From: Clostridia bacterium
GTDB lineage: Bacteria > Bacillota > Clostridia > Christensenellales > UBA1242
Reading direction: 5' to 3'
DNA: 27,601 nt
Assembly (NCBI GenBank): GCA_017473285.1
Contig: JAFULP010000011.1
Span: 1-27,601, forward strand
This document shows, piece after piece, positions 1 through 9,132 of this stretch. The notes beneath the pieces are model-generated. The model made no database searches. It was given only the letters and a program-made list of their open reading frames with translations, and was not told the origin of the DNA. Position 1 is the stretch's first letter; every line of letters begins with the position of its first letter. Made by a program: the position numbers and the translations under genes.

Positions 1-169
1 GGAAAGTAAAGTGATGCGCCGTAACGCTGGGGCTACCAGTGCACTGGACGTTTTGTCAAACGAATACTTAAGCATACCATCTAAGTCAGGATTTGACATT
101 AATGAGGCATTAAATCCTACAGAAGATTTGGCGGACATATTAAAGTCGTTTAATCTTAAGAAAAAGTAG
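1..169 (+). CDS. 3' end of an unidentified gene
   Basis: An open frame runs from position 2 to a TAG stop at 167-169 and gives about 55 C-terminal residues, ending in a lysine-rich tail (FNLKKK). The start lies outside the window. The fragment is hydrophilic, with no membrane segment and no motif I recognise. A strong hairpin terminator follows about 35 bases after the stop, which supports a real gene end here. The family cannot be assigned from this part. Confidence 0.6.
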   Translation, partial: ESKVMRRNAGATSALDVLSNEYLSIPSKSGFDINEALNPTEDLADILKSFNLKKK

Positions 170-201
170 GATATTACACATTATTTAAATTATATGTAAA
201 T

Positions 202-230
202 AAAAAATTCACTATTATAGTGAATTTTTT
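202..230. terminator. Bidirectional intrinsic terminator
   Basis: An inverted repeat AAAAATTCACTA / TAGTGAATTTTT (203-214 and 218-229) has a 3-base loop. It is flanked by an A-run on the left and a T-run on the right, so it can act on both strands. It sits between two convergent genes, the partial gene on the left and the transporter at 254-1528. Confidence 0.8.
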
Positions 231-253
231 ATTGATTAAATTAATAAATTTAT

Positions 254-1528
254 TTATTCTAAATCTTTTATAATAACCGTGCATCTAGTAATATAACTTT
301 TAATTAGTGCCCGAACAAATAGTGTTACGCCCACAATTAGAGGTATAGCCATAACTCCCACTAGTGCCAAGTTTGCCGCTACGAAACTATTGTTTGATAT
401 TTCCAAAACCATTGAAGTAAACATTGTCATACATGCGTATCCTAATCCGTCCGCCATAGAATACAAGGTTAAAGTTTTGCTTAAAGCATTTTTGGTGGAG
501 CAAGTGTTGATATAATTTTTAATGCTAATTCGATACGATGAACGAGCAACTTGTTGCCCTACAAACATTAACATAATTAGTGTTATAGATACCACAGATG
601 TTGGATTTATAGCATAAATTATTCCGTTGGCGGTGTAGGCGACTATTAACATTATTGAAAATATTATTAAACTTCTAACACCTTTGCGGAGTTCATATTT
701 AAATTCATATTTATATGTAAATGCACTAATTAATTTTAATCCACAAAATATATATCCAAATACATATGCAGGAATTTTTATATCTTGCATATATATTTTT
801 GCAAGAGAGTTTTGAACACACGAAATTCCAGAGCAAGCAAAGCAGAATATTATCATTGCAATTACAAATGGGCGTTTGAACAATGCTTTATACGAAGGCT
901 CACGCTTTGACTTGTTTTCTTCTTCTTGTGATAATTCCAATTCCTCAATGTCATCGTCTATTGGGTCTTTAATCAGGAATGACAGTATAACCGAAATTCC
1001 ACAACATATAACTGTACCTATAATAGGGGCGTAAGGGCTTACAAATTCATACAAGTAACCAGCAAGTATACAAGTTATTGCTTCTATAATGTTGTACATA
1101 AACATACCTTTGCCTTCAACTTGTGAAAATTCCTTTTTCCGCTTTAATTTTTTAAGTGATAAGGACAATATTTCAATATCTGTTATATTTCTAATAGCGT
1201 TTCCAATTCCGTATAAAATATTTGCAAGCAAGAATATCACAAATCCTTCACCAAACAAATATATAAAAGCAAATGCCAGCCACAATATACTTGCAACACG
1301 AGCCGCAGGCACTCGTCCAATTTTTTTGATTAGTTTGGTTATGGGTATTTGAAGAGCAAACGTGGATATCATAAATATTGAGTCCAAAAAAATAACCTGA
1401 GAGTACGATAACCCTTTAACCTCAGTTAAATATAATATTGAAATTGTCCACAAAAACAAGAAGTCATATGCAAATGCACGATATGATGGGTACAATTTAA
1501 TATTTTTTTTCAATTCACCTTCTGACAT
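254..1528 (-). CDS. Major facilitator superfamily transporter
   Basis: This is a 424-residue integral membrane protein with about twelve hydrophobic segments in two groups of six. They are split by a charged cytoplasmic loop rich in Asp/Glu/Lys (roughly residues 188-212), as expected of MFS permeases. The start ATG has a good ribosome site (AAGGGG, 5 bases upstream). The helix-2/3 loop carries a loose version of the MFS motif A (ITKLIKKIGR). The substrate cannot be deduced. Such proteins are usually drug or metabolite exporters in Clostridia. The gene lies 77 bases downstream of mnmA on the same strand and may be cotranscribed. Confidence 0.8.
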   Translation of the reverse strand: MSEGELKKNIKLYPSYRAFAYDFLFLWTISILYLTEVKGLSYSQVIFLDSIFMISTFALQIPITKLIKKIGRVPAARVASILWLAFAFIYLFGEGFVIFLLANILYGIGNAIRNITDIEILSLSLKKLKRKKEFSQVEGKGMFMYNIIEAITCILAGYLYEFVSPYAPIIGTVICCGISVILSFLIKDPIDDDIEELELSQEEENKSKREPSYKALFKRPFVIAMIIFCFACSGISCVQNSLAKIYMQDIKIPAYVFGYIFCGLKLISAFTYKYEFKYELRKGVRSLIIFSIMLIVAYTANGIIYAINPTSVVSITLIMLMFVGQQVARSSYRISIKNYINTCSTKNALSKTLTLYSMADGLGYACMTMFTSMVLEISNNSFVAANLALVGVMAIPLIVGVTLFVRALIKSYITRCTVIIKDLE

Positions 1529-1605
1529 TTTTACCCCTTATTATGCCATAAATAATATACAATAATTAATATATCATATTTTAACAATATTTTGCAATCA
1601 AAATT

Positions 1606-2682
1606 TTAATGTGTTTCAATAATTTCGCCACCACCATAACACATTCCGTCTTCAGCATATAATACGGCAAATTGACCCAATGTTACGGCTCGTTGTTGCT
1701 CTTTAAATGTTATATGCACATCACTATTTTTAAGTACATTTATGTGTGCTTCTTGGTCAGGCTGGCGATAACGACATTTAACCAAACAATCAAATTCGTC
1801 GCTAGGCTTTCCACTAATCCAATTAAATGAAGATGCCACAAGTTCGGTTGAAAACATTTCAGGACATTCACCACAATTTACATACAAAACATTGTTTTTA
1901 ACATCTTTGTTTACCACAAACCAACGGTCACTTTCGTATCCGTCCTTACCGCCAAGATTTAACCCACGGCGTTGACCGATTGTATAATACATCACGCCGT
2001 CATGTTCACCTAGTACATTACCGTCCAAGTCCATAATTTTGCCTTTTTGCATAGGGATATATTCTTTTAAAAACTTTCTAAAATTGCGCTCTCCAATAAA
2101 GCATATGCCAGTAGAGTCTTTCTTTTTAGCGTTTACAAGATTGTTCTCTTCAGCAATTTTTCTAACAGTCGGCTTGTCAATATCTGCTAGCGGAAAAATT
2201 ACTTTTGACAATTGTTCTTGCGATAGTTGATTTAAAAAGTAGGTTTGGTCCTTGTTTAAATCACTTGCCTTATATAAGTATGACACACCATCCCGCACAA
2301 CTTTTTTAGCATAATGACCAGTGGCAATACAGTCGGCACCCAATTGCATTGCTTGAGTTAAAAACGGCCCAAACTTAATTTCACGATTACATAATACATC
2401 TGGGTTAGGCGTTCTGCCCGCTTTGTAGGATGACAAAAAATATTCAAACACTTTATCCCAATACTCCTTGCTATAATTAACTGTATAATATGGTATGCCA
2501 ATGGCATTTGCTACACGCTTTACATCTTCAAAGTCACTTTCAGCCGAGCAAATACCGTGTGAATCGGTTTCTTCCCAATTCACCATAAACATTCCTATAA
2601 CATCATAACCTTGTTGTTTTAAAAGTAGGGCAGTAACTGCCGAATCCACACCGCCACTTAAACCTACAACTACTGTAGCCAT
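1606..2682 (-). CDS. mnmA: tRNA-specific 2-thiouridylase MnmA
   Basis: MnmA makes the 2-thiouridine of the wobble base U34 in Lys, Glu and Gln tRNAs, using ATP to adenylate C2 and a cysteine persulfide as sulfur donor. The 358-residue protein has the usual length. Visible motifs are the PP-loop SGGVDS (residues 9-14), NPDVLCN with the presumed nucleophile Cys98, TGICFIG with the persulfide-carrying Cys194, and the YTIGQRRGL segment before the C-terminal beta-barrel. The start ATG is preceded by AAAGGAGAG. It lies 10 bases after the TM2-domain gene and is probably cotranscribed with it. No cysteine desulfurase gene is adjacent, so the sulfur source is encoded elsewhere. Confidence 0.96.
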   Translation of the reverse strand: MATVVVGLSGGVDSAVTALLLKQQGYDVIGMFMVNWEETDSHGICSAESDFEDVKRVANAIGIPYYTVNYSKEYWDKVFEYFLSSYKAGRTPNPDVLCNREIKFGPFLTQAMQLGADCIATGHYAKKVVRDGVSYLYKASDLNKDQTYFLNQLSQEQLSKVIFPLADIDKPTVRKIAEENNLVNAKKKDSTGICFIGERNFRKFLKEYIPMQKGKIMDLDGNVLGEHDGVMYYTIGQRRGLNLGGKDGYESDRWFVVNKDVKNNVLYVNCGECPEMFSTELVASSFNWISGKPSDEFDCLVKCRYRQPDQEAHINVLKNSDVHITFKEQQRAVTLGQFAVLYAEDGMCYGGGEIIETH

Positions 2683-2692
2683 TTACTCTCCT

Positions 2693-3178
2693 TTACTTAG
2701 TTTCCTGATTTGAATATGGTAAGGAAACTGGATATTTAAATTTGTTGAATATAATTGAAAAGATGTCAACTAGCCAAATAATAAAGCTTGCAACCCAAAT
2801 AAATCCACATAGCAATACGAAGTAACCTAAATATCCAGTGCGAATATTAAATTTCATTGCGCAATATGCGTATACAAACGCCATTGCAAAACCTACTATT
2901 TGAAATACTCCACGCCAAATTTTGCCCAAACTAAAATAGTGTAAACCAAACCATCCACCCAAAATACATTTTAACAAAATACTCATTTTGCTTACATCGC
3001 TAGGTCTTTGCTTGGTATGCAACACTCGCTCTTTTTCGCCCATACGGAATGCACTTTTAGCCTCAGTATTGGTGGCGGAACTAAATTTTGCATAATTAAG
3101 CCCACAATTGCCACATCTGCCAAAATCTATAGGTGTTTTGTAATTACATCTAGGACATCTCTTGTAATCTTTACTCAT
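2693..3178 (-). CDS. Zinc-ribbon plus TM2-domain membrane protein
   Basis: The protein has 161 residues from the chosen start. The N-terminus holds a four-cysteine zinc ribbon (C8, C11, C22, C25: CPRC...CGNC). A polar linker leads to a TM2 domain with its hallmark GGWFGLHYFSLG turn between two hydrophobic helices, and a terminal WLVD segment. TM2 proteins are small inner-membrane proteins of unclear function. The reading frame is open up to 3217. I place the start at 3178 because a promoter (TGTACA-N17-TATAAT) lies inside that extension, with its expected transcription start on this ATG, and because no ribosome site precedes either ATG. The message may therefore be leaderless. mnmA follows after 10 bases. 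Confidence 0.75.
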   Translation of the reverse strand: MSKDYKRCPRCNYKTPIDFGRCGNCGLNYAKFSSATNTEAKSAFRMGEKERVLHTKQRPSDVSKMSILLKCILGGWFGLHYFSLGKIWRGVFQIVGFAMAFVYAYCAMKFNIRTGYLGYFVLLCGFIWVASFIIWLVDIFSIIFNKFKYPVSLPYSNQETK

Positions 3179-3184
3179 AAGTTT

Positions 3185-3213
3185 ATTATAACATATTATT
3201 TTAATTTTGTACA
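3185..3213 (-). promoter_or_regulatory. Promoter of the TM2-mnmA unit, leaderless layout
   Basis: Read on the minus strand, the -35 box is TGTACA (3213-3208), followed by a 17-base spacer and -10 box TATAAT (3190-3185). Six bases separate the -10 box from the ATG at 3178, so initiation at the usual distance falls on the start codon itself. Confidence 0.6.
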
Positions 3214-3260
3214 CCATTAGATAAATAAAATTTATTTAAACTCAAAACAACTAATTAAAG

Positions 3261-3289
3261 TTGCACTAATTTATAAAATTTGATAAAAT
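3261..3289 (+). promoter_or_regulatory. Promoter of recX
   Basis: TTGCAC (3261-3266), a 17-base spacer and TAAAAT (3284-3289) form a good housekeeping promoter. Transcription would start near 3296. This excludes the ATG at 3280 and favours the start at 3310. Confidence 0.65.
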
Positions 3290-3309
3290 ATATTTATAGG
3301 AATAAATTT

Positions 3310-3918
3310 ATGTTAATTAAAAAAATATCTTTAAAATCAAGTCGTAATCCAAACATTTTTATAGTTGAAATTGATGGCGAAAAATATATTTTGCATAGTG
3401 AAATTATTGTAAAATATGGCTTAAGCACTAATAGCGAAATTGAGCAAGATAGGTTAAGCGAAGTTATGTTTGAAAGCGATGTAATGATTGCAACCAATCT
3501 TGCAATGAATTATGTGTCTAGCAAGATTATAACCGCCAAACAATTAAAAGATTATTTGCGTAATAAGGGTTACAAAACTAATGTTATAACCAAGGTGGTG
3601 GATAAGTTTAATGAATATGGCGTACTTAATGATGAAAACTTTGCTAGCGCTTATGTCAACATTAAGCAAAACAGTTTAAGTAAGCGTGCTATTGAACAAA
3701 AGTTGATACAAAAGGGAGTTAATAAAGATATTGCGTCGTCTTGTTTGGAAGATTTTGATGATACGCAAGTGGCAATTAAGACGGCTGAAAAGTTTATGAA
3801 AAACAAAGAGTGCACGGAAGAAAATATAACCAAACTTATGCGTCATTTAAGTTATAAGGGCTTTGACTATGAAACAATAAGTAAAGTGTTAAATAATTTA
3901 AAAAATAATGATGAATAA
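3310..3918 (+). CDS. recX: RecX family regulator of RecA
   Basis: RecX binds within the RecA filament groove and limits recombinase and coprotease activity. The 202-residue product has the RecX layout: a variable N-terminal part, then three tandem three-helix repeats from about residue 60. Recognisable segments are LKDYLRNKGY, VLNDENFASAY, KRAIEQKLIQKGV and LMRHLSYKGFDY. I chose ATG 3310 over the upstream ATG at 3280 because AGGA lies 8 bases before it and the promoter at 3261-3289 starts transcription between the two. recA is not in the window. The gene diverges from the TM2 gene. Confidence 0.85.
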   Translation: MLIKKISLKSSRNPNIFIVEIDGEKYILHSEIIVKYGLSTNSEIEQDRLSEVMFESDVMIATNLAMNYVSSKIITAKQLKDYLRNKGYKTNVITKVVDKFNEYGVLNDENFASAYVNIKQNSLSKRAIEQKLIQKGVNKDIASSCLEDFDDTQVAIKTAEKFMKNKECTEENITKLMRHLSYKGFDYETISKVLNNLKNNDE

Positions 3919-4146
3919 ATTGTTAAAATAAAATTTTAAAATTAATAAAACAAAAACAATTCAAAATTAAAACAAATAATTAAATTTAAATTATCAAAAT
4001 TATAAATACTAAATTAATTAATAAAAATGCTATTTTTAAGCATAAAATTAATATTTTTAATAAAATAAATTATTTTTAAATATTTTAATTTAATAAATAA
4101 AATATTTTATTGTAAAATTATTTCAACTTAATTAAAAGGATGAATT
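3919..4146. other. Very AT-rich spacer
   Basis: The stretch between recX and acpS is almost wholly A and T, with only scattered G or C. I see no open frame, terminator or clear repeat. A TAAAAT hexamer near 4110 could serve as the -10 box for acpS, but no convincing -35 box accompanies it. Confidence 0.4.
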
Positions 4147-4494
4147 ATGGTAGGGATTGACATTGAGCAAGTTGATAGATTTAAAAATTTGGACACGCAT
4201 TTAAAACAAAGAGTGTATACTAAAAATGAAATTGAGTATTGTGAAAAATTTGAAAATTCCAGTATTCATTTTGCGGGCATTTGGTGTGCAAAGGAAGCGG
4301 TGGTTAAATGTTTAAGTGAGTTAAATTTAGTGGTAAGTGAAATTGAAATTTTGCATCAAAATAATGGTGCGCCATATGTAAATGTAACGCCTAAATTGCA
4401 ACAATATTTTGATGATAAAAAGTTTAAAAATATTCACATAAGCATTTCACATATCAATCAAAATGCAATAGCAATTGCAATGCTTGAAAAATAA
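4147..4494 (+). CDS. acpS: Holo-[acyl-carrier-protein] synthase
   Basis: AcpS transfers 4'-phosphopantetheine from coenzyme A to the serine of apo-ACP, activating it for fatty acid synthesis. The 115-residue length is typical of the homotrimeric AcpS class. The N-terminus GIDIEQVDRF carries the Mg-binding aspartate (D5). The second signature WCAKEAVVKCL supplies the catalytic glutamate and lysine. A third segment, ISISH, closes the fold. The start is preceded by AAAGGA with 6-base spacing. An unrelated unknown gene follows after 15 bases and seems to be cotranscribed. Confidence 0.93.
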   Translation: MVGIDIEQVDRFKNLDTHLKQRVYTKNEIEYCEKFENSSIHFAGIWCAKEAVVKCLSELNLVVSEIEILHQNNGAPYVNVTPKLQQYFDDKKFKNIHISISHINQNAIAIAMLEK

Positions 4495-4509
4495 TCAAAG
4501 GAGTAATTT

Positions 4510-5442
4510 ATGGCACAATCAAGAATGAAAAATGTGGTTAAGGATATGACAACTTTAACTAAAGAAGAACAATTAAAGTATGCAAAAACTTTTAGCGAAG
4601 GCTCAAAGGAATTGGAAGAGTTGTTAAAATATATGTGGGCAAACGGAATAAATACTTTTGCGTGTTGTGCTGGGCATGAAGCGGAAAAATTAGAAAATGG
4701 TTTTATTTCTCAAAATAAGCCTTATATTATGTTTGATGTTGCTAGCTTTGGCAAGGAAGAATTTGAGCACTTGTTAAAACAACTGATTGTTTTAAACCAA
4801 GTAAAAGATGGTAAATGTTTAAAATTTGATATTAAGGTTCAAACTTTTAGCGAGCAAGAAATACGAAGTGGTTTTGTTGGTGAAAATGAAACTGAAAGGC
4901 ATTCGATGTCCATATATTTTGAAGATATGAATAGTACAAATTATAAAGAATTGCTTAAGATTATAAAGAATGCTAAAAAGCACGACAATTCATTGTTTAA
5001 TAGATTAAAAACTAAAGGGATGAGCAAAAAATTGCCAAGCAATTTAAAAGACTTTTTAGATGTGGCAATATCTCTTCAAAGCGCATCGTTAGGTGAAGAA
5101 CAAGAATATGAAGTTGTGCAGATAGGATATAATCCAAAAGGTAATTTTCAAAATGTAAGGGGCAAAAGGACAACGAACACAACAAGTTATTTTTATCAAA
5201 ATGGCGATTATTACGAAGCGTTTGATGTGGCTAAAGGATATTACACAAAGACCAAGGATAACAAATATCTAACTTTGTATAATGGTTCGGTAATAGAACT
5301 AGAAGCAGATGAAATTCAAGGATTAAAACCTTTTAGTTTTGACCAAAAAGATATAATGGGTGATTTTGATGCAAATGTTATGCGTAAAATTGTATCTCAA
5401 TTAGATAAAGTTGATAATGTTGAAAGTGAACTTAAGCGTTAA
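4510..5442 (+). CDS. Unknown protein with a CC-x-GH motif
   Basis: This is a 310-residue soluble protein whose family I do not recognise. It has no signal peptide or membrane segment. The most distinctive feature is INTFACCAGHE at residues 47-57, after a helix (ELLKYMWANG). It resembles the short Cys/His motif of small phage and plasmid proteins of the form 'GI.T..CC.GH', which may bind a metal. The middle is helical and lysine-rich. The C-terminal third (from about 205) is rich in Tyr, Thr and Asn and looks like beta structure. It lies 15 bases after acpS with its own ribosome site (AAAGGAG), so it is probably in the same transcript, but the pairing gives no functional clue. Confidence 0.8.
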   Translation: MAQSRMKNVVKDMTTLTKEEQLKYAKTFSEGSKELEELLKYMWANGINTFACCAGHEAEKLENGFISQNKPYIMFDVASFGKEEFEHLLKQLIVLNQVKDGKCLKFDIKVQTFSEQEIRSGFVGENETERHSMSIYFEDMNSTNYKELLKIIKNAKKHDNSLFNRLKTKGMSKKLPSNLKDFLDVAISLQSASLGEEQEYEVVQIGYNPKGNFQNVRGKRTTNTTSYFYQNGDYYEAFDVAKGYYTKTKDNKYLTLYNGSVIELEADEIQGLKPFSFDQKDIMGDFDANVMRKIVSQLDKVDNVESELKR

Positions 5443-5461
5443 AGTATTTTAAAATTAGGTA

Positions 5462-5490
5462 TTGACAAAAATCATTATTTATTTTAAAAT
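5462..5490 (+). promoter_or_regulatory. Consensus promoter
   Basis: TTGACA (5462-5467), exactly 17 bases, then TAAAAT (5485-5490). It lies 24 bases upstream of the gene at 5514 and would give a short leader containing the ribosome site. Confidence 0.75.
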
Positions 5491-5513
5491 TAACACAAGG
5501 AGAAAGATTTATT

Positions 5514-5903
5514 ATGATGACTAAAGATGAATTTAAAATAAGATTATCAGCCGAAATTGAGATTGCGAACACCAATTTAACTCATTCTAAATTAAATAGG
5601 AAGTACTATAGTGGGCAGGCTTGTAGGATTGCTGGAGATGATGTTTTAAGTGTTAAAAATTATGTAAACATTGTTGGATTACATAAATTTGTTGTAAGAG
5701 AAAATGCTGAAGACGGCGAAGTGGAACTTTGGCTTAGATGTAACGATAAAGAATTTCCATTTTTAAATGATTTAATCAACACTGTGCCAGATGCTGTTGA
5801 AGAATTGCGTGACCACGGACCTATGAGTGTAGCAATGATGTATAGGAAACGAAAAGTGCATGAAGCTAAAATAGATAAAGCATTGGAAGTCCCACTTAAA
5901 TAG
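5514..5903 (+). CDS. Unknown 129-residue protein
   Basis: I do not recognise the family. It is a soluble, charged protein with an N-terminal helix (KDEFKIRLSAEIEIA), a central strand-rich part (residues 48-80, including VELWLRC) and a basic tail. There is no membrane segment or known motif. An AAGGAG site lies 11 bases before the first of two consecutive ATG codons, and a consensus promoter lies just upstream. A strong terminator follows 10 bases after the TAG stop. It is therefore a single-gene transcription unit that is probably well expressed. Confidence 0.75.
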   Translation: MMTKDEFKIRLSAEIEIANTNLTHSKLNRKYYSGQACRIAGDDVLSVKNYVNIVGLHKFVVRENAEDGEVELWLRCNDKEFPFLNDLINTVPDAVEELRDHGPMSVAMMYRKRKVHEAKIDKALEVPLK

Positions 5904-5912
5904 TTTAAATAG

Positions 5913-5945
5913 AAAAAACTCTAAGATTTTAACTTAGAGTTTTTT
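5913..5945. terminator. Bidirectional intrinsic terminator
   Basis: A 13-bp stem (5913-5925 with 5933-5945) has a 7-base loop, with six A on the left and six T on the right. It sits between the convergent ends of the 129-residue gene and ileS and can serve both. Confidence 0.88.
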
Positions 5946-5983
5946 GTATTAAATTAAATATTTATTATTATTTTTTAATTAAT

Positions 5984-8900
5984 CTAGATTTTTTTCATAC
6001 GGATTGTGATATCGTCGCCACCAACTTGAGTGCTTTCTTCAGTATCGAAAGAGTTAAGGGTGGTGATATCGGTGGCAAGAAGTTCGGCTTTGATTTTGTC
6101 GCCAAAGTTATTTAAAACTTCCAACAAATCTTCGCTAGTAGTAGCAAATTCTACAACAATGCGGTCAGCCACATCAAAGTTAGCATTTTTGCGCATAACT
6201 TGGCAAGTACGAATTAATTCACGAGATAAACCCTCAAGCATTAAGTTCTTGTCAATAGTGATATCAAGCACAACGGTAATACCATCAACATTTGCAATTA
6301 CATATTCTTGTTTTGCCTTAGTTTGTGGTATAAACAAGTTGCTATCAAGTTCGTAACCACAAATTGACACTTTGCCAGCCTTGTAACCAGCAACATAAGT
6401 TTGCATTGTGGCATCATTACAATTAGACAACTCATTTTTAACCTTTTGCACATCGCCTTTAAGCACAGCGCCAGCTTTACGAAGGTCAATCATCAAATAT
6501 TCGTCGTTGAATTTAGTTTGGTCACTTTCAATTACAATGTTTTTAATATTCAATTCATCTTTTAATATTGTTTCGTACAAATCAACCGCATATTTAAGGC
6601 CATTGTCACCACAAATATACAATGTTTTAAGTGGTTGCTTAACCTTAATTTGCTTTTCGTTACGAAGGCGTTGAGTAAGGGTGATTACATCACGCATTAA
6701 ATCGGTTTGCTTGATTAAATCTTGGTCATCAATCTCAACCAAGTTAGCACCAAATGTGGTAAGCATTACACTAACTTCTGCGTTTTTATCCAACTCACGC
6801 ACAAGATTTTGCCACAAATATTCGCTTAGGAATGGGGTAATAGGGGCAAGGCAGATTGCAATATTTTTGATTGCGTAACTTAAAACAAAGTATGCATTAA
6901 GTTTGTCCACGCCATTTTCGCCTTTCCAGAACCTACGGCGATTGATACGAATGTACCAGTTAGACACTTCGTCAATAAACTTTTCAAATTCGCTTGTGAC
7001 TGTGCCAAAATTGGTTTCGTCATATGCCTTGTCGCAAATTTCAACAAACTTATTAGTACGAATTACCAACCATTTATCAGTAACATTTAAATTATCAACA
7101 TCAAGTGTATAATCAGTTAAATCAGGATTGTCGATATTAGCATAAGTACCAAAGAATAGATAACTGTTCCATAAATTTAAAATTTTACGCCTTACTTCAT
7201 CAATAGTTTCATAGCCAAACTTAACATCGGCAATTAGTGGAGTGTTTACAAAGTTGTAACGCACAAGGTCGGCACCAATATCTTTATACACTGTGTCAAG
7301 TGGGATATTATTAGGGCTAGACTTAGACAACTTTTTACCATCTTGAGCAAGTAGCATTGGTGTACCCATAGCTTTTTTAAATGGCGCTTTGCCAGTAAGC
7401 ACTACGCTCATTAGTAGCATACTATAGAACCACAAACGAACTTGTTCTTTACCTTCAACCACCGCATTGGCAGGGAAGTTCTTAGCCCAGAAATCTTTAT
7501 CTTCAAAATATTTTTTAGTACTAAACGGAACAATACCAGCATCAAGCCAGCAGTCGCCAACTTCCTTGATGCGCTTGATTGCCTTGCCACAATGTGGACA
7601 CTTAATTTCAACTTCATCAATGTAAGGGCGGTGTAGGTGTGGAAGATTGTCAACTTTTTCAGGATTAACAGCCAAAGCCTTTAGTTCTTCCTTACTTCCA
7701 ACCACAGTAACTTTACCGCAATCACAAGGATAGAAAGGTAGTGGCAAACCATAATATCTAGGGCGGGAAATTGACCAGTCACCCATATTAGTCAGCCAGT
7801 CTTTCATACGCTTGCCCAAGAATTCTGGGTTCCATTCAACAGTGTCGGCTTGCTCAATTAGTTGTGGGCGGATTTCATCTATTTTGATTACCCATTCGCT
7901 AATCAAACGGAACAATAGCGGATTTTTACATCTCCAACAGTGTGGATAGCGGTGAGTGTAAGAGTGATGATAATATAGTTTGTTGCGCTTAGCAAGTTCG
8001 TCAAAGATTAAATCTCTAGTTTCATCACAATTTGCATTAAGCCCAGTAAGGAAACCAAAACCATCATAGAATACGCCTGCTTCGTCAATAGGCATAACTT
8101 GTTCAAGGCCAAGGGTTAGACCTAAGTCAAAGTCTTCAGCACCACAGCCAGGGGCAATATGCACAGCGCCACAACCTTCAGTAGCATCTACAGCATCCCA
8201 AGCCACAATCTTATGGGTAAATTGTTGTTTAGGTAGTTCTTCAAAACAAGTTTGGTAAGTATAACCTACAAGGTCGCTACCTTTAACGGTTTTAATTACA
8301 CGCACAATATCGGCTTTTAATACCTTCAATGCACTTTCGCATAAAACGATAGGTGAATTATCACTTTTTACTTCACAAAACGCATAATCAAGTTCAGGAT
8401 TAACGGCGATTGCCACATTACTAGACAATGTCCAAGGTGTAGTTGTCCACACAAGCATCTTGGCATCAATTTCGTTGATAGGAAGTTTAAAGAATATTGC
8501 TTCACAAGTATCATTTTTGTATGCATCAGCGTCGCTCATTTCGTGCTCGCTAAGACTTGTGCCACAACGGGTACACCAAGGCATAGGACGATATTTTTGA
8601 CCAATCATATTTTTATTATCACATTCTTTTAAAAAGTGCCAAATTGCAGTAATATTGCTATCAGCATTGGTGTAATAACTATCATCCCAGTTCATCCATT
8701 GACCTAGGCGGATTGAGCCATCAGTAATTAACTTTGAATACTTATCAACACGCTTCATACAAGCATCTACAAAGTTGCCAATACCAAACTCTTCAATTTC
8801 CTTTTTACTATTAATGCCCAATTCTTTTTCAACACCAACTTCAACTGGAAGCCCGTGTGCGTCAAAGCCGTTTTGATAGTGTTGGTCATAGCCCTTTAAG

Positions 8901-9118
8901 GCACGATATTTTAGTGTTGCGTCCTTAAAAGTACGGGCAAAAGCGTGATGCAATCCCATATTGTAGTTGGCGGTAATTGGACCGTCAAGTAGGGTATAGT
9001 ACTTGCCTGTACGCTTGTTCTTTTCCTTTAACTTTTCAAAGATATTATTATCTTGCCAAAATTTTAGGACTTCTTCTTCATTTTTAGGGAAATTAGGTAT
9101 CCCGTGTTCTTTTCTCAT
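5984..9118 (-). CDS. ileS: Isoleucyl-tRNA synthetase, long type with GxHH signature
   Basis: Class I synthetase that charges tRNA-Ile, 1044 residues. The usual HIGH signature is replaced by GLHH (residues 55-58, in ITANYNMGLHHAF), and the KMSKS loop is KLSKS (596-600). The editing (CP1) domain is present, with TTTPWTLSSN (225-234) and GCGAVHIAPGCGAEDF (315-330). Internal cysteine pairs (C182/C185, C394/C397, C508/C510) suggest zinc knuckles. Length and motifs place it in the eukaryote-like IleRS2 group rather than the IleRS1 usual in Firmicutes. The ATG has AAAAGGAG 9 bases upstream. I found no T-box leader in the upstream region, which is filled with hairpin repeats. Confidence 0.96.
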   Translation of the reverse strand: MRKEHGIPNFPKNEEEVLKFWQDNNIFEKLKEKNKRTGKYYTLLDGPITANYNMGLHHAFARTFKDATLKYRALKGYDQHYQNGFDAHGLPVEVGVEKELGINSKKEIEEFGIGNFVDACMKRVDKYSKLITDGSIRLGQWMNWDDSYYTNADSNITAIWHFLKECDNKNMIGQKYRPMPWCTRCGTSLSEHEMSDADAYKNDTCEAIFFKLPINEIDAKMLVWTTTPWTLSSNVAIAVNPELDYAFCEVKSDNSPIVLCESALKVLKADIVRVIKTVKGSDLVGYTYQTCFEELPKQQFTHKIVAWDAVDATEGCGAVHIAPGCGAEDFDLGLTLGLEQVMPIDEAGVFYDGFGFLTGLNANCDETRDLIFDELAKRNKLYYHHSYTHRYPHCWRCKNPLLFRLISEWVIKIDEIRPQLIEQADTVEWNPEFLGKRMKDWLTNMGDWSISRPRYYGLPLPFYPCDCGKVTVVGSKEELKALAVNPEKVDNLPHLHRPYIDEVEIKCPHCGKAIKRIKEVGDCWLDAGIVPFSTKKYFEDKDFWAKNFPANAVVEGKEQVRLWFYSMLLMSVVLTGKAPFKKAMGTPMLLAQDGKKLSKSSPNNIPLDTVYKDIGADLVRYNFVNTPLIADVKFGYETIDEVRRKILNLWNSYLFFGTYANIDNPDLTDYTLDVDNLNVTDKWLVIRTNKFVEICDKAYDETNFGTVTSEFEKFIDEVSNWYIRINRRRFWKGENGVDKLNAYFVLSYAIKNIAICLAPITPFLSEYLWQNLVRELDKNAEVSVMLTTFGANLVEIDDQDLIKQTDLMRDVITLTQRLRNEKQIKVKQPLKTLYICGDNGLKYAVDLYETILKDELNIKNIVIESDQTKFNDEYLMIDLRKAGAVLKGDVQKVKNELSNCNDATMQTYVAGYKAGKVSICGYELDSNLFIPQTKAKQEYVIANVDGITVVLDITIDKNLMLEGLSRELIRTCQVMRKNANFDVADRIVVEFATTSEDLLEVLNNFGDKIKAELLATDITTLNSFDTEESTQVGGDDITIRMKKI

Positions 9119-9132
9119 ATATTACTCCTTTT

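Noticed and set aside
1089..1352. An 87-codon open frame on the plus strand
   Set aside because: It lies wholly within the MFS transporter gene on the other strand, with no ribosome site or family resemblance; it is a shadow frame.
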